This document shows positions 8,716 through 16,042 of a stretch of DNA of 64,000 nucleotides, one piece after another. Numbering within the stretch: the first letter of the stretch is position 1; each line of letters opens with the position of its first letter. The DNA is from Deltaproteobacteria bacterium (GTDB lineage: Bacteria; Desulfobacterota; Desulfuromonadia; Desulfuromonadales; Geopsychrobacteraceae): the NCBI GenBank assembly GCA_018399135.1, contig JAGYPB010000002.1, positions 1 to 64,000 of the forward strand, read 5' to 3'. The position numbers were made by a program, and so were the translations under genes. The notes beneath the pieces were generated by a model, which searched no databases, was not told the DNA's origin, and worked only from the letters and a program-made list of their open reading frames with translations.

Positions 8716-8763
8716 TTCGCATTCTTTGGCGAAAAAAGATATAATTATGGGTATTATTCGCCA
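8716..8763 (+). promoter_or_regulatory. hipBA promoter with flanking operator half-sites
   Basis: A good -10 box TATAAT sits at 8740-8745, with a weak -35 (TTCGCA, 8716-8721) 18 bp upstream. The -10 lies between two inverted half-sites, TGGCGAA at 8727-8733 and TTCGCCA at 8757-8763, whose equivalent positions are 30 bp apart, about three helical turns. HipB-type antitoxins repress their own operon by binding inverted repeats over the promoter, so this is a strong operator candidate. Confidence 0.6.
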
Positions 8764-8774
8764 GAGGAGACGAC

Positions 8775-9125
8775 ATGAGTATCGAACCCCATATGAGCGA
8801 CAAGGCGATTTTGGCAGATATCGGTCAGCGGCTCAGCCGCCGACGTGTGGAGATGGCGCTGACCCAGGCTGCTCTGGCAGAGGAGGCCGGAGTCTCAAAA
8901 CGGACTGTGGAGCGGATTGAGGCCGGGGAGTCGGTTCAGACGACCACCCTGATCCGCATTCTGCGGGTGATGGGTCTGCTCGAAGCGCTCAATGCGGCAA
9001 TTCCGGAGGTCGGGCCACGCCCCATGGATCTGTTGAAACTGCGGGGCAAAGAGCGTCAGCGGGCCTCGTCGAAAAAAAGTAACAAGGAAGCAGCAGGCGA
9101 TTGGTCCTGGGGGGATGAGTCGTGA
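8775..9125 (+). CDS. hipB: HipB-like XRE-family antitoxin/repressor
   Basis: A 116-aa protein with a helix-turn-helix of the XRE type at about residues 15-70 (RRRVEMALTQAALAEEAGVS, KRTVERIEAGESV). The charged C-terminal tail is rich in Lys, Ser and Arg. It overlaps hipA by 4 nt (GTGA), so the two are translationally coupled, as expected for a type II toxin-antitoxin pair. Its predicted job is to bind HipA and repress the operon through the inverted half-sites around the -10 box. GGAGA precedes the ATG. The symbol rests on context and fold rather than on close identity to E. coli HipB. Confidence 0.85.
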   Translation: MSIEPHMSDKAILADIGQRLSRRRVEMALTQAALAEEAGVSKRTVERIEAGESVQTTTLIRILRVMGLLEALNAAIPEVGPRPMDLLKLRGKERQRASSKKSNKEAAGDWSWGDES

Positions 9126-10432
9126 GTACGGTGGCCGAGGTTCGGCTCTGGGGGCGCACCATCGGGGCGGTCGCTTTGGTGGAGGGAACCGATGTGACCT
9201 CTTTCGAATACGATCCGGCCTTTATCCGCAGTGGTATTGAGGTGGCGCCCTTAACCATGCCGTTGGCGCGCCGTATCTACTCATTCCCGGCGCTGGGACG
9301 GGAAACTTTCCACGGTCTGCCCGGTCTGCTTGCTGACTCACTGCCCGACCGTTTTGGCAATGTTCTGATCGATGCCTGGCTGGCCACCCAGGGGAGGAGC
9401 CCCGAGTCTTTCAACGCGGTAGAGCGGCTGTGTTATACCGGAATGCGCGGCATGGGGGCACTGGAATATTTGCCGGTGCTGGGACCTCACCGGTCGCGTC
9501 AGTCCAGTCCGGTCGAGATCGACAAGCTGGTTGAACTCGCATCCGAGATTCTTACCCATCGCAATAACCTGCAGGCTTCCTTTGGTGATGACGACAGTCG
9601 GGAAGAGGCGTTACGCGACATCCTGCGGGTCGGCACCTCGGCAGGGGGCGCACGGGCCAAAGCGGTCATCGCCTGGAACCCCGAGACCAACGAGGTTCGC
9701 TCCGGGCAGATCAAGGCCGACCCGGGTTTTGAGCACTGGCTGCTCAAATTCGATGGTGTCTCCGGCAACAAAGACAAGGAAATGGAAGACCCCCGGGGCT
9801 ACGGTGCCATCGAATATGCCTACTACCTGATGGCGACGGCGGCTGGGATCAGCATGAACCCATGCCGACTGCTGGAAGAAAATGGCCGGCGACATTTCAT
9901 GACAAAACGCTTTGATCGGCAAGCAGATGGTGGAAAACTGCATATGCAATCTCTCGGAGCCATGGCGCATTTTGATTATCATCTGGCTGGGGTCTACGCC
10001 TATGAACAGGCATTGCTTGTTATCCGCCAACTGGGATTATCGATGAACACCATTGAGGAGCAGTTCCGGCGCATGACTTTCAATATTGTCGCGCGCAATC
10101 AGGATGATCATGTCAAGAATATTGCGTTTTTGATGGACAGGGAGGGGCGCTGGTCACTCGCTCCGGCATTTGACGTGACCTACAGTTTTCAGCCACAGGG
10201 CCGGTGGACTTCGCAACACCAGATGACGCTGAACGGCAAGCGCGATGGGTTTACGCTGGAAGATTTCCGTGCCTGTGCCGAGGCCGTAGCGATGAAACGC
10301 GGTCGCGCCGCAGCGATCCTTGAGGAGGTGCGCAGGACGGTTTCACGCTGGCCGCAGTACGCTGAGGAGGCCGGTGTCGCGGTTGACTGGCGGGATAAAA
10401 TCGCTCGCACCCTGCGTTTGGAGAGGTTCTGA
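9122..10432 (+). CDS. hipA: HipA-family serine/threonine kinase toxin
   Basis: A 436-aa protein with a GTG start overlapping hipB. The kinase signatures are visible: GTSAGGARAK (171-180, nucleotide loop), the WLLKFDG lysine (209), the catalytic NQDDHVKN (326-333) and the metal-binding AFDVTYS (349-355). Classical HipA phosphorylates glutamyl-tRNA synthetase and stops growth; the true substrate here is not known because HipA families differ. The N-terminal domain (about 1-110) matches the usual HipA_N region with GLPGLLADSLPD. All catalytic residues are present and the frame is intact, so the toxin is probably functional. Confidence 0.9.
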   Translation: MSTVAEVRLWGRTIGAVALVEGTDVTSFEYDPAFIRSGIEVAPLTMPLARRIYSFPALGRETFHGLPGLLADSLPDRFGNVLIDAWLATQGRSPESFNAVERLCYTGMRGMGALEYLPVLGPHRSRQSSPVEIDKLVELASEILTHRNNLQASFGDDDSREEALRDILRVGTSAGGARAKAVIAWNPETNEVRSGQIKADPGFEHWLLKFDGVSGNKDKEMEDPRGYGAIEYAYYLMATAAGISMNPCRLLEENGRRHFMTKRFDRQADGGKLHMQSLGAMAHFDYHLAGVYAYEQALLVIRQLGLSMNTIEEQFRRMTFNIVARNQDDHVKNIAFLMDREGRWSLAPAFDVTYSFQPQGRWTSQHQMTLNGKRDGFTLEDFRACAEAVAMKRGRAAAILEEVRRTVSRWPQYAEEAGVAVDWRDKIARTLRLERF

Positions 10433-10478
10433 TGGTGACGGGTTCACATACCAACCTATCAAGAAGGAGGGCTATTCG

Positions 10479-11099
10479 ATGAGTGACAAAAACCCGGTGA
10501 CGCAGCCCCTTGAACGTCTCGATCCTGATCCGGTCAGGCAGTTCAGGCAGTGGCTGCAGGACGCGAAGCAGGTCGGTATGGCCCAGCCGTATGCGATGAC
10601 CCTCGCAACCGCAGGCGGTGACAATATGCCATCGGCCCGCATCGTTCTGCTCAGGGGGATCGACGATTCTGGTTTTGTTTTTTTTACCAACTATGACAGC
10701 CTCAAGGGGCAACATCTTCAACAGAATCCTTTCGCCGCGCTGCTGTTCTACTGGCCGGAATTGTCCCGTCAGGTTCGCATTGTCGGCGCGGTGGAACAGT
10801 TGGATGCCGAAGCCTCGGATCGTTATTTCGCCGGCCGGCCCCGCGGCCACCAGCTCGAAGCCCATGCTTCGCCCCAGAGCCGGGTGATCAGTGGTCGGGC
10901 GGAGCTGATTGAGCGCTTTGAGGCAGTGTCTCACGAATATGAGGGGAAGGACGTACCGCGCCCCGCAAACTGGGGCGGTTATCGGCTGGTTCCTGATGCG
11001 TTTGAATTCTGGCGCGAAGGGGAAAACCGTCTCCATGACCGCTGGCGGTATCGGCGTGACAGACAGCATAACTGGGTGATCGAACAACTGGCGCCCTGA
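10479..11099 (+). CDS. pdxH: Pyridoxamine 5'-phosphate oxidase
   Basis: A 206-aa protein from ATG 10479 with AAGGAGG 8 nt upstream; the ORF track start at 10320 lies inside hipA. PdxH is the FMN enzyme that oxidises pyridoxamine or pyridoxine phosphate to pyridoxal phosphate. Family motifs are present: SARIVLLRG, FFTNYDSLKG, LLFYWPELSRQVRI (FMN-contacting), the HASPQS region and the C-terminal WREGENRLHDRW with RYRR. The length is typical. It follows hipA by about 45 bp and marks the return to housekeeping genes. Confidence 0.95.
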   Translation: MSDKNPVTQPLERLDPDPVRQFRQWLQDAKQVGMAQPYAMTLATAGGDNMPSARIVLLRGIDDSGFVFFTNYDSLKGQHLQQNPFAALLFYWPELSRQVRIVGAVEQLDAEASDRYFAGRPRGHQLEAHASPQSRVISGRAELIERFEAVSHEYEGKDVPRPANWGGYRLVPDAFEFWREGENRLHDRWRYRRDRQHNWVIEQLAP

Positions 11100-11135
11100 T
11101 GAGCTGCTCCCGTCGGGTCCGCAGGGGCGATGGTA

Positions 11136-11732
11136 TCAGGCCAAAAAGTTTTTAAGTCCGGTAAAAAAGATCTGTGCCGCAATGGCGGAGACAAAGAGTC
11201 CGGTCAACTTGGTCAGGATGGTCAAGCCCTGTTGGCCGAGAACCTTTTCCAGGCGTCCGGCAACAAAGAGCAAGCTGCCCAGAACCAGTACTGCGCTCAA
11301 TAAAGCCAGCCCTGCTACAATTTTTTCAGTGACGCTTTCAAGATCAGCCCCCAGAACCAGCAAGACCCCGATTGTTCCCGGCCCGACGGTAATCGGGATG
11401 GCCAGAGGGACAACGGCGACATCATCCTTCTTTGATGTTTGTGGTGATACTGTTGCCTTGCCCTGAATCATTGAAACGGCCGAGAGAAATAGCACCGCCC
11501 CGGCACCGATACGAAAAGCATCAAGGGTGATACCAAACAGGGCGAAAATGTACGTTCCGAAAAAGAACAACACCATGCAACTGATGGCAACTGCCAGGGT
11601 GATTTTAACGGCAATTATGCGGCGTTCAGCCAGGGAGTCATCCTTGGTCAGGGACAAAAAAGCCGAAATGACAAAGAAAGGAGTAAAAATAAGAAAAATC
11701 TTCAAAAACAGATTGATATACAAGGTCGCCAT
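11136..11732 (-). CDS. MarC-family inner-membrane protein
   Basis: A 198-aa integral membrane protein with about six hydrophobic segments. The pattern IPITVGPGTIGVLLVLG in the middle and the N-terminal FLIFTPFFVISAFLSL are typical of the MarC/UPF0056 family. The E. coli namesake sits beside the mar operon but is not needed for multidrug resistance, and no transport substrate is established. It is transcribed towards pdxH and has no operon partner in the same direction within 150 bp. Confidence 0.85.
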   Translation of the reverse strand: MATLYINLFLKIFLIFTPFFVISAFLSLTKDDSLAERRIIAVKITLAVAISCMVLFFFGTYIFALFGITLDAFRIGAGAVLFLSAVSMIQGKATVSPQTSKKDDVAVVPLAIPITVGPGTIGVLLVLGADLESVTEKIVAGLALLSAVLVLGSLLFVAGRLEKVLGQQGLTILTKLTGLFVSAIAAQIFFTGLKNFLA

Positions 11733-11780
11733 TCAATAACTCCCGGCCCTTTTCCAGCCGCTACGTGAGACAGGTTGTAA

Positions 11781-11812
11781 CTATTCAGCTATGGCTATCC
11801 GGTGCTGAATAG
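11781..11812. repeat. 9-bp inverted repeat between marC and TPM gene
   Basis: CTATTCAGC (11781-11789) pairs with GCTGAATAG (11804-11812) across a 14-nt loop. No T-run follows on either strand. It could be an operator for the marC-like gene or a weak transcript end for the TPM gene. Confidence 0.4.
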
Positions 11813-11896
11813 ATATGACAGATTTAAATCCAATTTACCATCGCTGCAGCGAAAAGGGTGTTGGGGATGCCGGTTGCCAACAGTGATTGCTCTGGA

Positions 11897-12544
11897 TCAA
11901 TTGTTTTCATACCGTTCGTTTAAAATCAGGTTGGGCAGATGATTGATGTTGTTTGTTTCCGGGGGAAAGTGCTCAGCCAGAATTTTTGCCGTATCAGCAA
12001 TGATATGACACAGGGTTTCACTGGCCTGCCCCTGCTTTATTCCGTCGGTAAGCACATCCACCAGTTCTTTCCATCTTTCGGGAGGGACTTTGTCGCTGAT
12101 TCCGCTGTCTGCAACAATCTCTACCCGATGTTCAAACAAGGAAATCAAAATCAGGACCCCGATGTTCTCCGGGGTCTGGTGCAGCCCTTCCCTCATAAAG
12201 CTGGTCAGTGCCTTGTTGTGCACAGCGGCATCAAGTTCACGGGGATGAATGAGAAGGCGCTTGAGCCAGGACAGACGGTGGACTATCTGCGAGAGGATCA
12301 GGGCGCTGATCACCAACAGCAGAAGAATAAACCAGGTTGAATGAATTCCCAACAGATAATCAGCTGCCAGGGTGACAATCAGTGCCAGGCCACCGCCGGC
12401 AAAAAGATCTACCTGCGGATAGTCATCAGAAGAGCTGACCACCATCGGCACAATTTCGGCACGGGTTGTCGTTTCGGCAGCGGTTACGGCCGCAATAATC
12501 TCCGTTTGTTGTTCAGCTGTAAAAAAATCGGAAGCCCTTTTCAT
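11897..12544 (-). CDS. TPM-domain membrane protein
   Basis: A 215-aa protein with an N-terminal TPM-type region (EIVPMVV, residues about 15-40), two hydrophobic segments at about 48-85, and a C-terminal half with IGVLILISLFEHRVEIVADS that is characteristic of TPM_phosphatase-like proteins. It is the last gene of a minus-strand trio (LemA, YgcG-like, this gene), an arrangement common in many bacteria and linked to membrane or envelope homeostasis. No enzymatic activity is established for these bacterial members. Confidence 0.75.
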   Translation of the reverse strand: MKRASDFFTAEQQTEIIAAVTAAETTTRAEIVPMVVSSSDDYPQVDLFAGGGLALIVTLAADYLLGIHSTWFILLLLVISALILSQIVHRLSWLKRLLIHPRELDAAVHNKALTSFMREGLHQTPENIGVLILISLFEHRVEIVADSGISDKVPPERWKELVDVLTDGIKQGQASETLCHIIADTAKILAEHFPPETNNINHLPNLILNERYENN

Positions 12545-12592
12545 GTTGATTCTCTTTCTGTGTCACCAGATTTGTCGGGGGGAGGGGATGGC

Positions 12593-13318
12593 TCACCACC
12601 CGCCTGATGCTCCACCACCACCACTGCCACCTCCACCAAAACCACCGAATCCGCCGCCACTGCTGATGCCGCCACCGCCAAAACCTCCATGTCGTCTGCG
12701 CGAGGATGAGCGGTAGCTGACGGGTAAATCATGCCGACCTGAATAACGGCGACTGCGACGACTCAGGTAGGGGATCAGGAAAAACATGATCAAAAACAGG
12801 AACAGCGGAACAATGGAATCCTGTTCCGGTTTTTCGGTTGCCTCATATTCACCGGTGACGCCAGCCATGATCGCGTTAATGCCACTGGTGACCCCCTGAT
12901 CAAAGTCATTATTGCGAAAATGGGGACTGATCTGATCCCGGATAATGCGACCGGCAATCAGATCCGTGAGCCGACCTTCCAGCCCATAGCCAACCTCAAT
13001 CCTGAGTTTGCGGTCAGCAACGGCAATCAGGAGCAAAACCCCATTGTCTGCTTCACTTGTGCCTATCCCCCACTGTTCAAAAATCCGCACTGCAGCCTGC
13101 TCAATGGTGTCACCTTCGAGGCTGGAGACAATCAGAACGGCAATCTGGGTAGATTCCTGCTGATCGAACTTACGCAGCTGCTGCTCCAGTTGTGAACGCA
13201 CCCCGGAAGACAGCAAGCTGGCCCGATCATTGACATAGCCGGTTGGTTCTCCTGGATCAAATGCCCAGGTGCCGGCGGCTATCAGCCATCCTGCGAATAC
13301 CAACAGGATGAGTCGCAT
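12593..13318 (-). CDS. YgcG-like TPM-domain protein with glycine-rich tail
   Basis: A 241-aa protein with a signal peptide (about residues 1-19, ending TWA), a periplasmic TPM domain (VNDRASLLS, IAVLIVSSLEGD, DNGVLLLIAVADRKLRIEVG), one membrane helix at about 170-185 (FLFLIMFFLIPYL), and a very glycine/serine-rich tail ending ASGGW. This layout and the Gly-rich tail are standard for YgcG homologues, so the low-complexity end is not an anomaly. Its ATG overlaps the LemA stop by one base, so the two are coupled. Confidence 0.85.
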   Translation of the reverse strand: MRLILLVFAGWLIAAGTWAFDPGEPTGYVNDRASLLSSGVRSQLEQQLRKFDQQESTQIAVLIVSSLEGDTIEQAAVRIFEQWGIGTSEADNGVLLLIAVADRKLRIEVGYGLEGRLTDLIAGRIIRDQISPHFRNNDFDQGVTSGINAIMAGVTGEYEATEKPEQDSIVPLFLFLIMFFLIPYLSRRSRRYSGRHDLPVSYRSSSRRRHGGFGGGGISSGGGFGGFGGGGSGGGGASGGW

Positions 13319-13905
13319 CAGAAATTAACCTGGGGTGCTGTAGCTGCAGCAGGGTCGGCACTGAATGGTTCCTTGCGCTCCAGTTTGAGCAGCAGTTTGT
13401 TAGTCAGGCTGTTGGGAAAGGTGCGAATCGACGTATTGAAGGTCTGAACTGCGGCATTATAGCGCTGCCGAGCGACATTAATACGGTTTTCAGTCCCTTC
13501 CAGTTGATTCTGCAGATCACGAAAGTTCTCGCCGGCTTTGAGTTCCGGATAATTCTCGGCTACCAGAAGCAGGCGCGACAGGGCCCCCGACAACTCACTC
13601 TGAGCCTGCTGATATCCGGCTATGGCGGCGGGATCATCAAGATCAGCTACATTGAGTTGTATCTGTCCGACCCGGGCACGGGCGTTCGTCACGGTGGTGA
13701 AGGTTTCCTGTTCGTGAGAGGCGTAGGCCTTGACCGTCGCTACCAGATTAGGAATCAAATCGGCCCGGCGCTGATAGGTCGCTTCAACATCCCCCCAGGC
13801 GGCAATCACCGCCTCTTCGTTCTGTTGAATGGTGTTGTACCCACACCCTGACAGGGTGACAACAGTTATCGCTACAAGAAAGATGATACGGATGTGAACC
13901 TTCAT
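13318..13905 (-). CDS. lemA: LemA-family lipoprotein-like protein
   Basis: A 195-aa protein starting at ATG 13905 with GGAGG at a good distance; the longer ORF start is less likely. The N-terminus is a signal sequence ending LSGCGYN, a lipobox-like site, so it may be a lipoprotein. The body is the long-helix LemA domain (NEEAVIAAWGDVEATYQRR, DLIPNLV, FPNSLT). LemA proteins are widespread, of unclear function, and often precede TPM-domain genes as here. It is the first gene of the trio. Confidence 0.9.
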   Translation of the reverse strand: MKVHIRIIFLVAITVVTLSGCGYNTIQQNEEAVIAAWGDVEATYQRRADLIPNLVATVKAYASHEQETFTTVTNARARVGQIQLNVADLDDPAAIAGYQQAQSELSGALSRLLLVAENYPELKAGENFRDLQNQLEGTENRINVARQRYNAAVQTFNTSIRTFPNSLTNKLLLKLERKEPFSADPAAATAPQVNF

Positions 13906-14024
13906 GATGCCTCCGGTGAGATGCAAATGATTAAAAAAAGATTCTGGCCATGTGTGAAATTGTCAATCAACAGTTGTCCCGGATATGATTAGGCCATGTG
14001 TTCGGTCATTTTAAGGGAGACTTT

Positions 14025-14075
14025 ATGGCAAATAAAATGACGTATTTTTTAATTAGCTCTGGAAATGTAACTTAA
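14025..14075 (+). CDS. Possible 16-aa leader or micropeptide ORF
   Basis: AAGGGAG lies 7 nt before an ATG that opens a 16-codon frame (MANKMTYFLISSGNVT). It is followed about 120 bp later by a strong terminator. The ribosome binding site is the only support, so this is tentative. Confidence 0.25.
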   Translation: MANKMTYFLISSGNVT

Positions 14076-14192
14076 AAAGGGATATATATCAAACAGGCGT
14101 ATATTGTTAGCGAAAGATCCAGGGGAGTTAGCGGTATGCTGATTTTTGATCGCTGTTTAGCTAAAGAAACAACATAACAGGAACGCTTTTTC

Positions 14193-14227
14193 AATCGGCA
14201 AGTCTTATCGGCTTGCCGATTTTTTTG
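14193..14227 (+). terminator. Strong rho-independent terminator
   Basis: AATCGGCAAG (14193-14202) and CTTGCCGATT (14212-14221) form a perfect 10-bp stem followed by a T-run. It ends a plus-strand transcript although no annotated plus-strand gene lies between lemA and this point, so it either closes a short RNA or attenuates the DUF4332 gene just downstream. Confidence 0.8.
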
Positions 14228-14259
14228 GTCAACTAACTTTACCTTTGAAAGGAAAATTT

Positions 14260-14670
14260 ATGGCTAATTACAAGGTCGATGAAGTAGAAGGAATAGGGCC
14301 GGTTATCGGCGAGAAACTGCGAAATGCCGGGGTCAAAGACACTGACATTTTGCTGGCTCGGTCACGTACCCCCAAAGATCGCAAGTCCTTGGCGGAAGAG
14401 TCTGGGTTGACCACCAAACAGATTCTGAAGTTTGCCAATATGGTCGATTTGTTTCGCATCGATGGCGTGGGTTCAGAATTCGCTGAACTTCTTGAGGCTT
14501 CCGGAGTCGACACTGTTCCGGCACTGGCTCAACGCAATCCGGCCAATCTGACTCAGGCGATGGCTAGCAAAAATGAGGAAACAAAACTGACCCGGCGTGT
14601 TCCTTCGGAAAAAGAGGTTACCAAGTGGGTTGAACAAGCCAAGGACCTGCCGCGAATGCTCGAGTATTAG
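14260..14670 (+). CDS. DUF4332 helix-hairpin-helix protein
   Basis: A 136-aa protein from ATG 14260, with AAAGGA at a good distance. Two helix-hairpin-helix-like repeats are visible: VEGIGPVIGEKLRNAGV and RIDGVGSEFAELLEASGVDT. This duplicated pattern is that of DUF4332 proteins, which are predicted to bind DNA or RNA non-specifically; no function is proven. It is preceded by a terminator hairpin and followed by another, so it is transcribed alone. Confidence 0.8.
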   Translation: MANYKVDEVEGIGPVIGEKLRNAGVKDTDILLARSRTPKDRKSLAEESGLTTKQILKFANMVDLFRIDGVGSEFAELLEASGVDTVPALAQRNPANLTQAMASKNEETKLTRRVPSEKEVTKWVEQAKDLPRMLEY

Positions 14671-14708
14671 CAGGGTATTTTCAAGTACTAAGGTGCTTTG
14701 TTAACAAA

Positions 14709-14744
14709 AAAAGAGGGCTGCCAGTTAGTAGCTCTCTTTTTTTT
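14709..14744 (+). terminator. Terminator of DUF4332 gene
   Basis: AAGAGGGCT pairs with AGCTCTCTT (one G-T pair), followed by a run of eight T. Confidence 0.75.
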
Positions 14745-15160
14745 GAATAGTTACAGTGAGTTAGATTTGGATCCCCCCCCCGAAATGTTGATAGACGTTC
14801 TGGTGTGAAATCCCCTTCAGATTCAGAATGACACAATAGCGAATTCGTGAGGCACCAGGGCAGTGCATGCGTCGTCACTCTCGGGACTTTCGTTTGATAC
14901 GAGCGCCGGCATTATCTGACTGGCACCAATCTTCCGCTTGAACCTTTCTCCTGGGGGAGATGGTGGCTGAAAGCCGGACGAGGGGGCTTGAAATGATCAA
15001 ACCCTCCCCCTCACCCTGACCCTCTGCCTCATGGAGAGAGGACAAGATAGTATCGACGGAAGATCAGTTCTTCTCCTCAGGAAAAATATTATTCATGTTT
15101 TTACAGGGTTCAGTTAGAATGCCCGATAATTCGCTCCGCAAACACCGACAGGACATGCTA
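14745..15160. other. Gene-free interval
   Basis: No gene, tRNA or clear repeat is supported. The interval contains a run of nine C at 14773-14781 and pyrimidine-rich stretches (CCCTCCCCCTCACCC) typical of degraded intergenic DNA. Confidence 0.5.
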
Positions 15161-15784
15161 ATGAAAACACCAGCAGCAAAGACTCTTTTACTGATAAGTG
15201 CAGTGCTTTTAACGTTTACGCTCCCGTCTATGGCAGCTGTGAATTCTGTGCGTATTGGTCCGCTGCCATTCAGTGCGGCAACCGGTGTAACGGTGGAGGC
15301 TGAAATCGCCAAGGACAGACCGGATGTGTCGCTGGAATACCGCTGGTTTATCAATGATGACGAGCAGTTTTTCGAGAAATCTGCCAGTTTGCCCGGCCAT
15401 CTGTTTAAGCGTGGCGATGTTATTGCCGTGGAGGTAACGCCGGTCACCTACGCTGGTGAACGGCTTTTATCCACTGTTTCCCGTCCTTTCGAAGCAATGA
15501 ATGCCCCGCCTGTGATAACTTCTGAGCCGCCTGAGGAACTTGCTGATTCCGGATTTCGATATCAGGTAACAGCGGTTGATCCAGATGATGATGCCCTCAC
15601 TTTTCGCCTCGAAGATGCCCCTGAAAAAATGACGATTAATGCTACCAGCGGACTGATCCTCTGGCCATTTGATACCATGCCGGAAGGTGACTTTCCGGTG
15701 AAAATCATCGTGGAAGATGACCATGGCGGGCAGGCCGAACAACTGTTTGAACTGCAGATGTCTTACGAAGAAGTTGCTTTGTAG
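15161..15784 (+). CDS. Exported protein with Ig/cadherin-like fold, hypothetical
   Basis: A 207-aa protein; ATG 15161 has AGGA 8 nt upstream and gives a clean signal peptide (KTLLLISAVLLTFTLPSMAA). The rest is all-beta. The C-terminal half (PPVITSEPPEELADSGFRYQ, VTAVDPDDDALTFRL, IVEDDHGG) matches the putative Ig/cadherin-like domain found in many surface proteins, where the DPDDD segment often binds calcium. It is probably periplasmic or surface exposed. The single domain and lack of anchor suggest a small soluble or secreted factor. It has no operon partner. Confidence 0.65.
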   Translation: MKTPAAKTLLLISAVLLTFTLPSMAAVNSVRIGPLPFSAATGVTVEAEIAKDRPDVSLEYRWFINDDEQFFEKSASLPGHLFKRGDVIAVEVTPVTYAGERLLSTVSRPFEAMNAPPVITSEPPEELADSGFRYQVTAVDPDDDALTFRLEDAPEKMTINATSGLILWPFDTMPEGDFPVKIIVEDDHGGQAEQLFELQMSYEEVAL

Positions 15785-15868
15785 GTGTGTAGTAGCTGCT
15801 TTTGACGATTAATAGCGACAATCCCGGTTCATATTCCAATCGTCCTGCAACCGGACTTTTGCGGCAAC

Positions 15869-15889
15869 CAGACCCTCTCCCAGGGTCTG
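15869..15889. repeat. 8-bp perfect hairpin
   Basis: CAGACCCT-ctccc-AGGGTCTG is a perfect stem-loop just before the 137-bp repeat. It may help end transcripts from the Ig-like gene or from tgt on the other strand. Confidence 0.5.
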
Positions 15890-15900
15890 ATTTGGTACGG

Positions 15901-16037
15901 TCACCAACTGCTGCGTTGCTGCCATTGTCTCACTGCTTCGACGTACGTAAGTACGCCTCATTGCTCAACAATGGCGCGCCTTGCATTTGGCGCTTTTTGT
16001 TTAGCCATCCAACCTGATGCTTTTTTGCGAAAGCATC
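15901..16037. repeat. 137-bp dispersed repeat, copy 1
   Basis: This block is identical to 44547-44683 except for one base (T versus C in the TTTTTG-TTAGCC segment). It contains an inverted repeat GCCATTGT/ACAATGGC around a core with CGACGTACGTAAGTACG, and ends with the hairpin GATGC-ttttttgcgaaa-GCATC. It does not encode a protein. It abuts the 3' end of the minus-strand tgt gene. The near-identity of two copies 29 kb apart implies recent copying or strong constraint. Confidence 0.9.
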
Positions 16038-16042
16038 AATAT

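Noticed and set aside
12593-12760. Glycine-rich low-complexity end of the YgcG-like protein as an anomaly
   Set aside because: Gly/Ser-rich tails are the norm for this family.
14773-14781. Run of nine C as a phase-variation tract
   Set aside because: It lies in gene-free DNA, with no promoter or coding frame that its length could switch.
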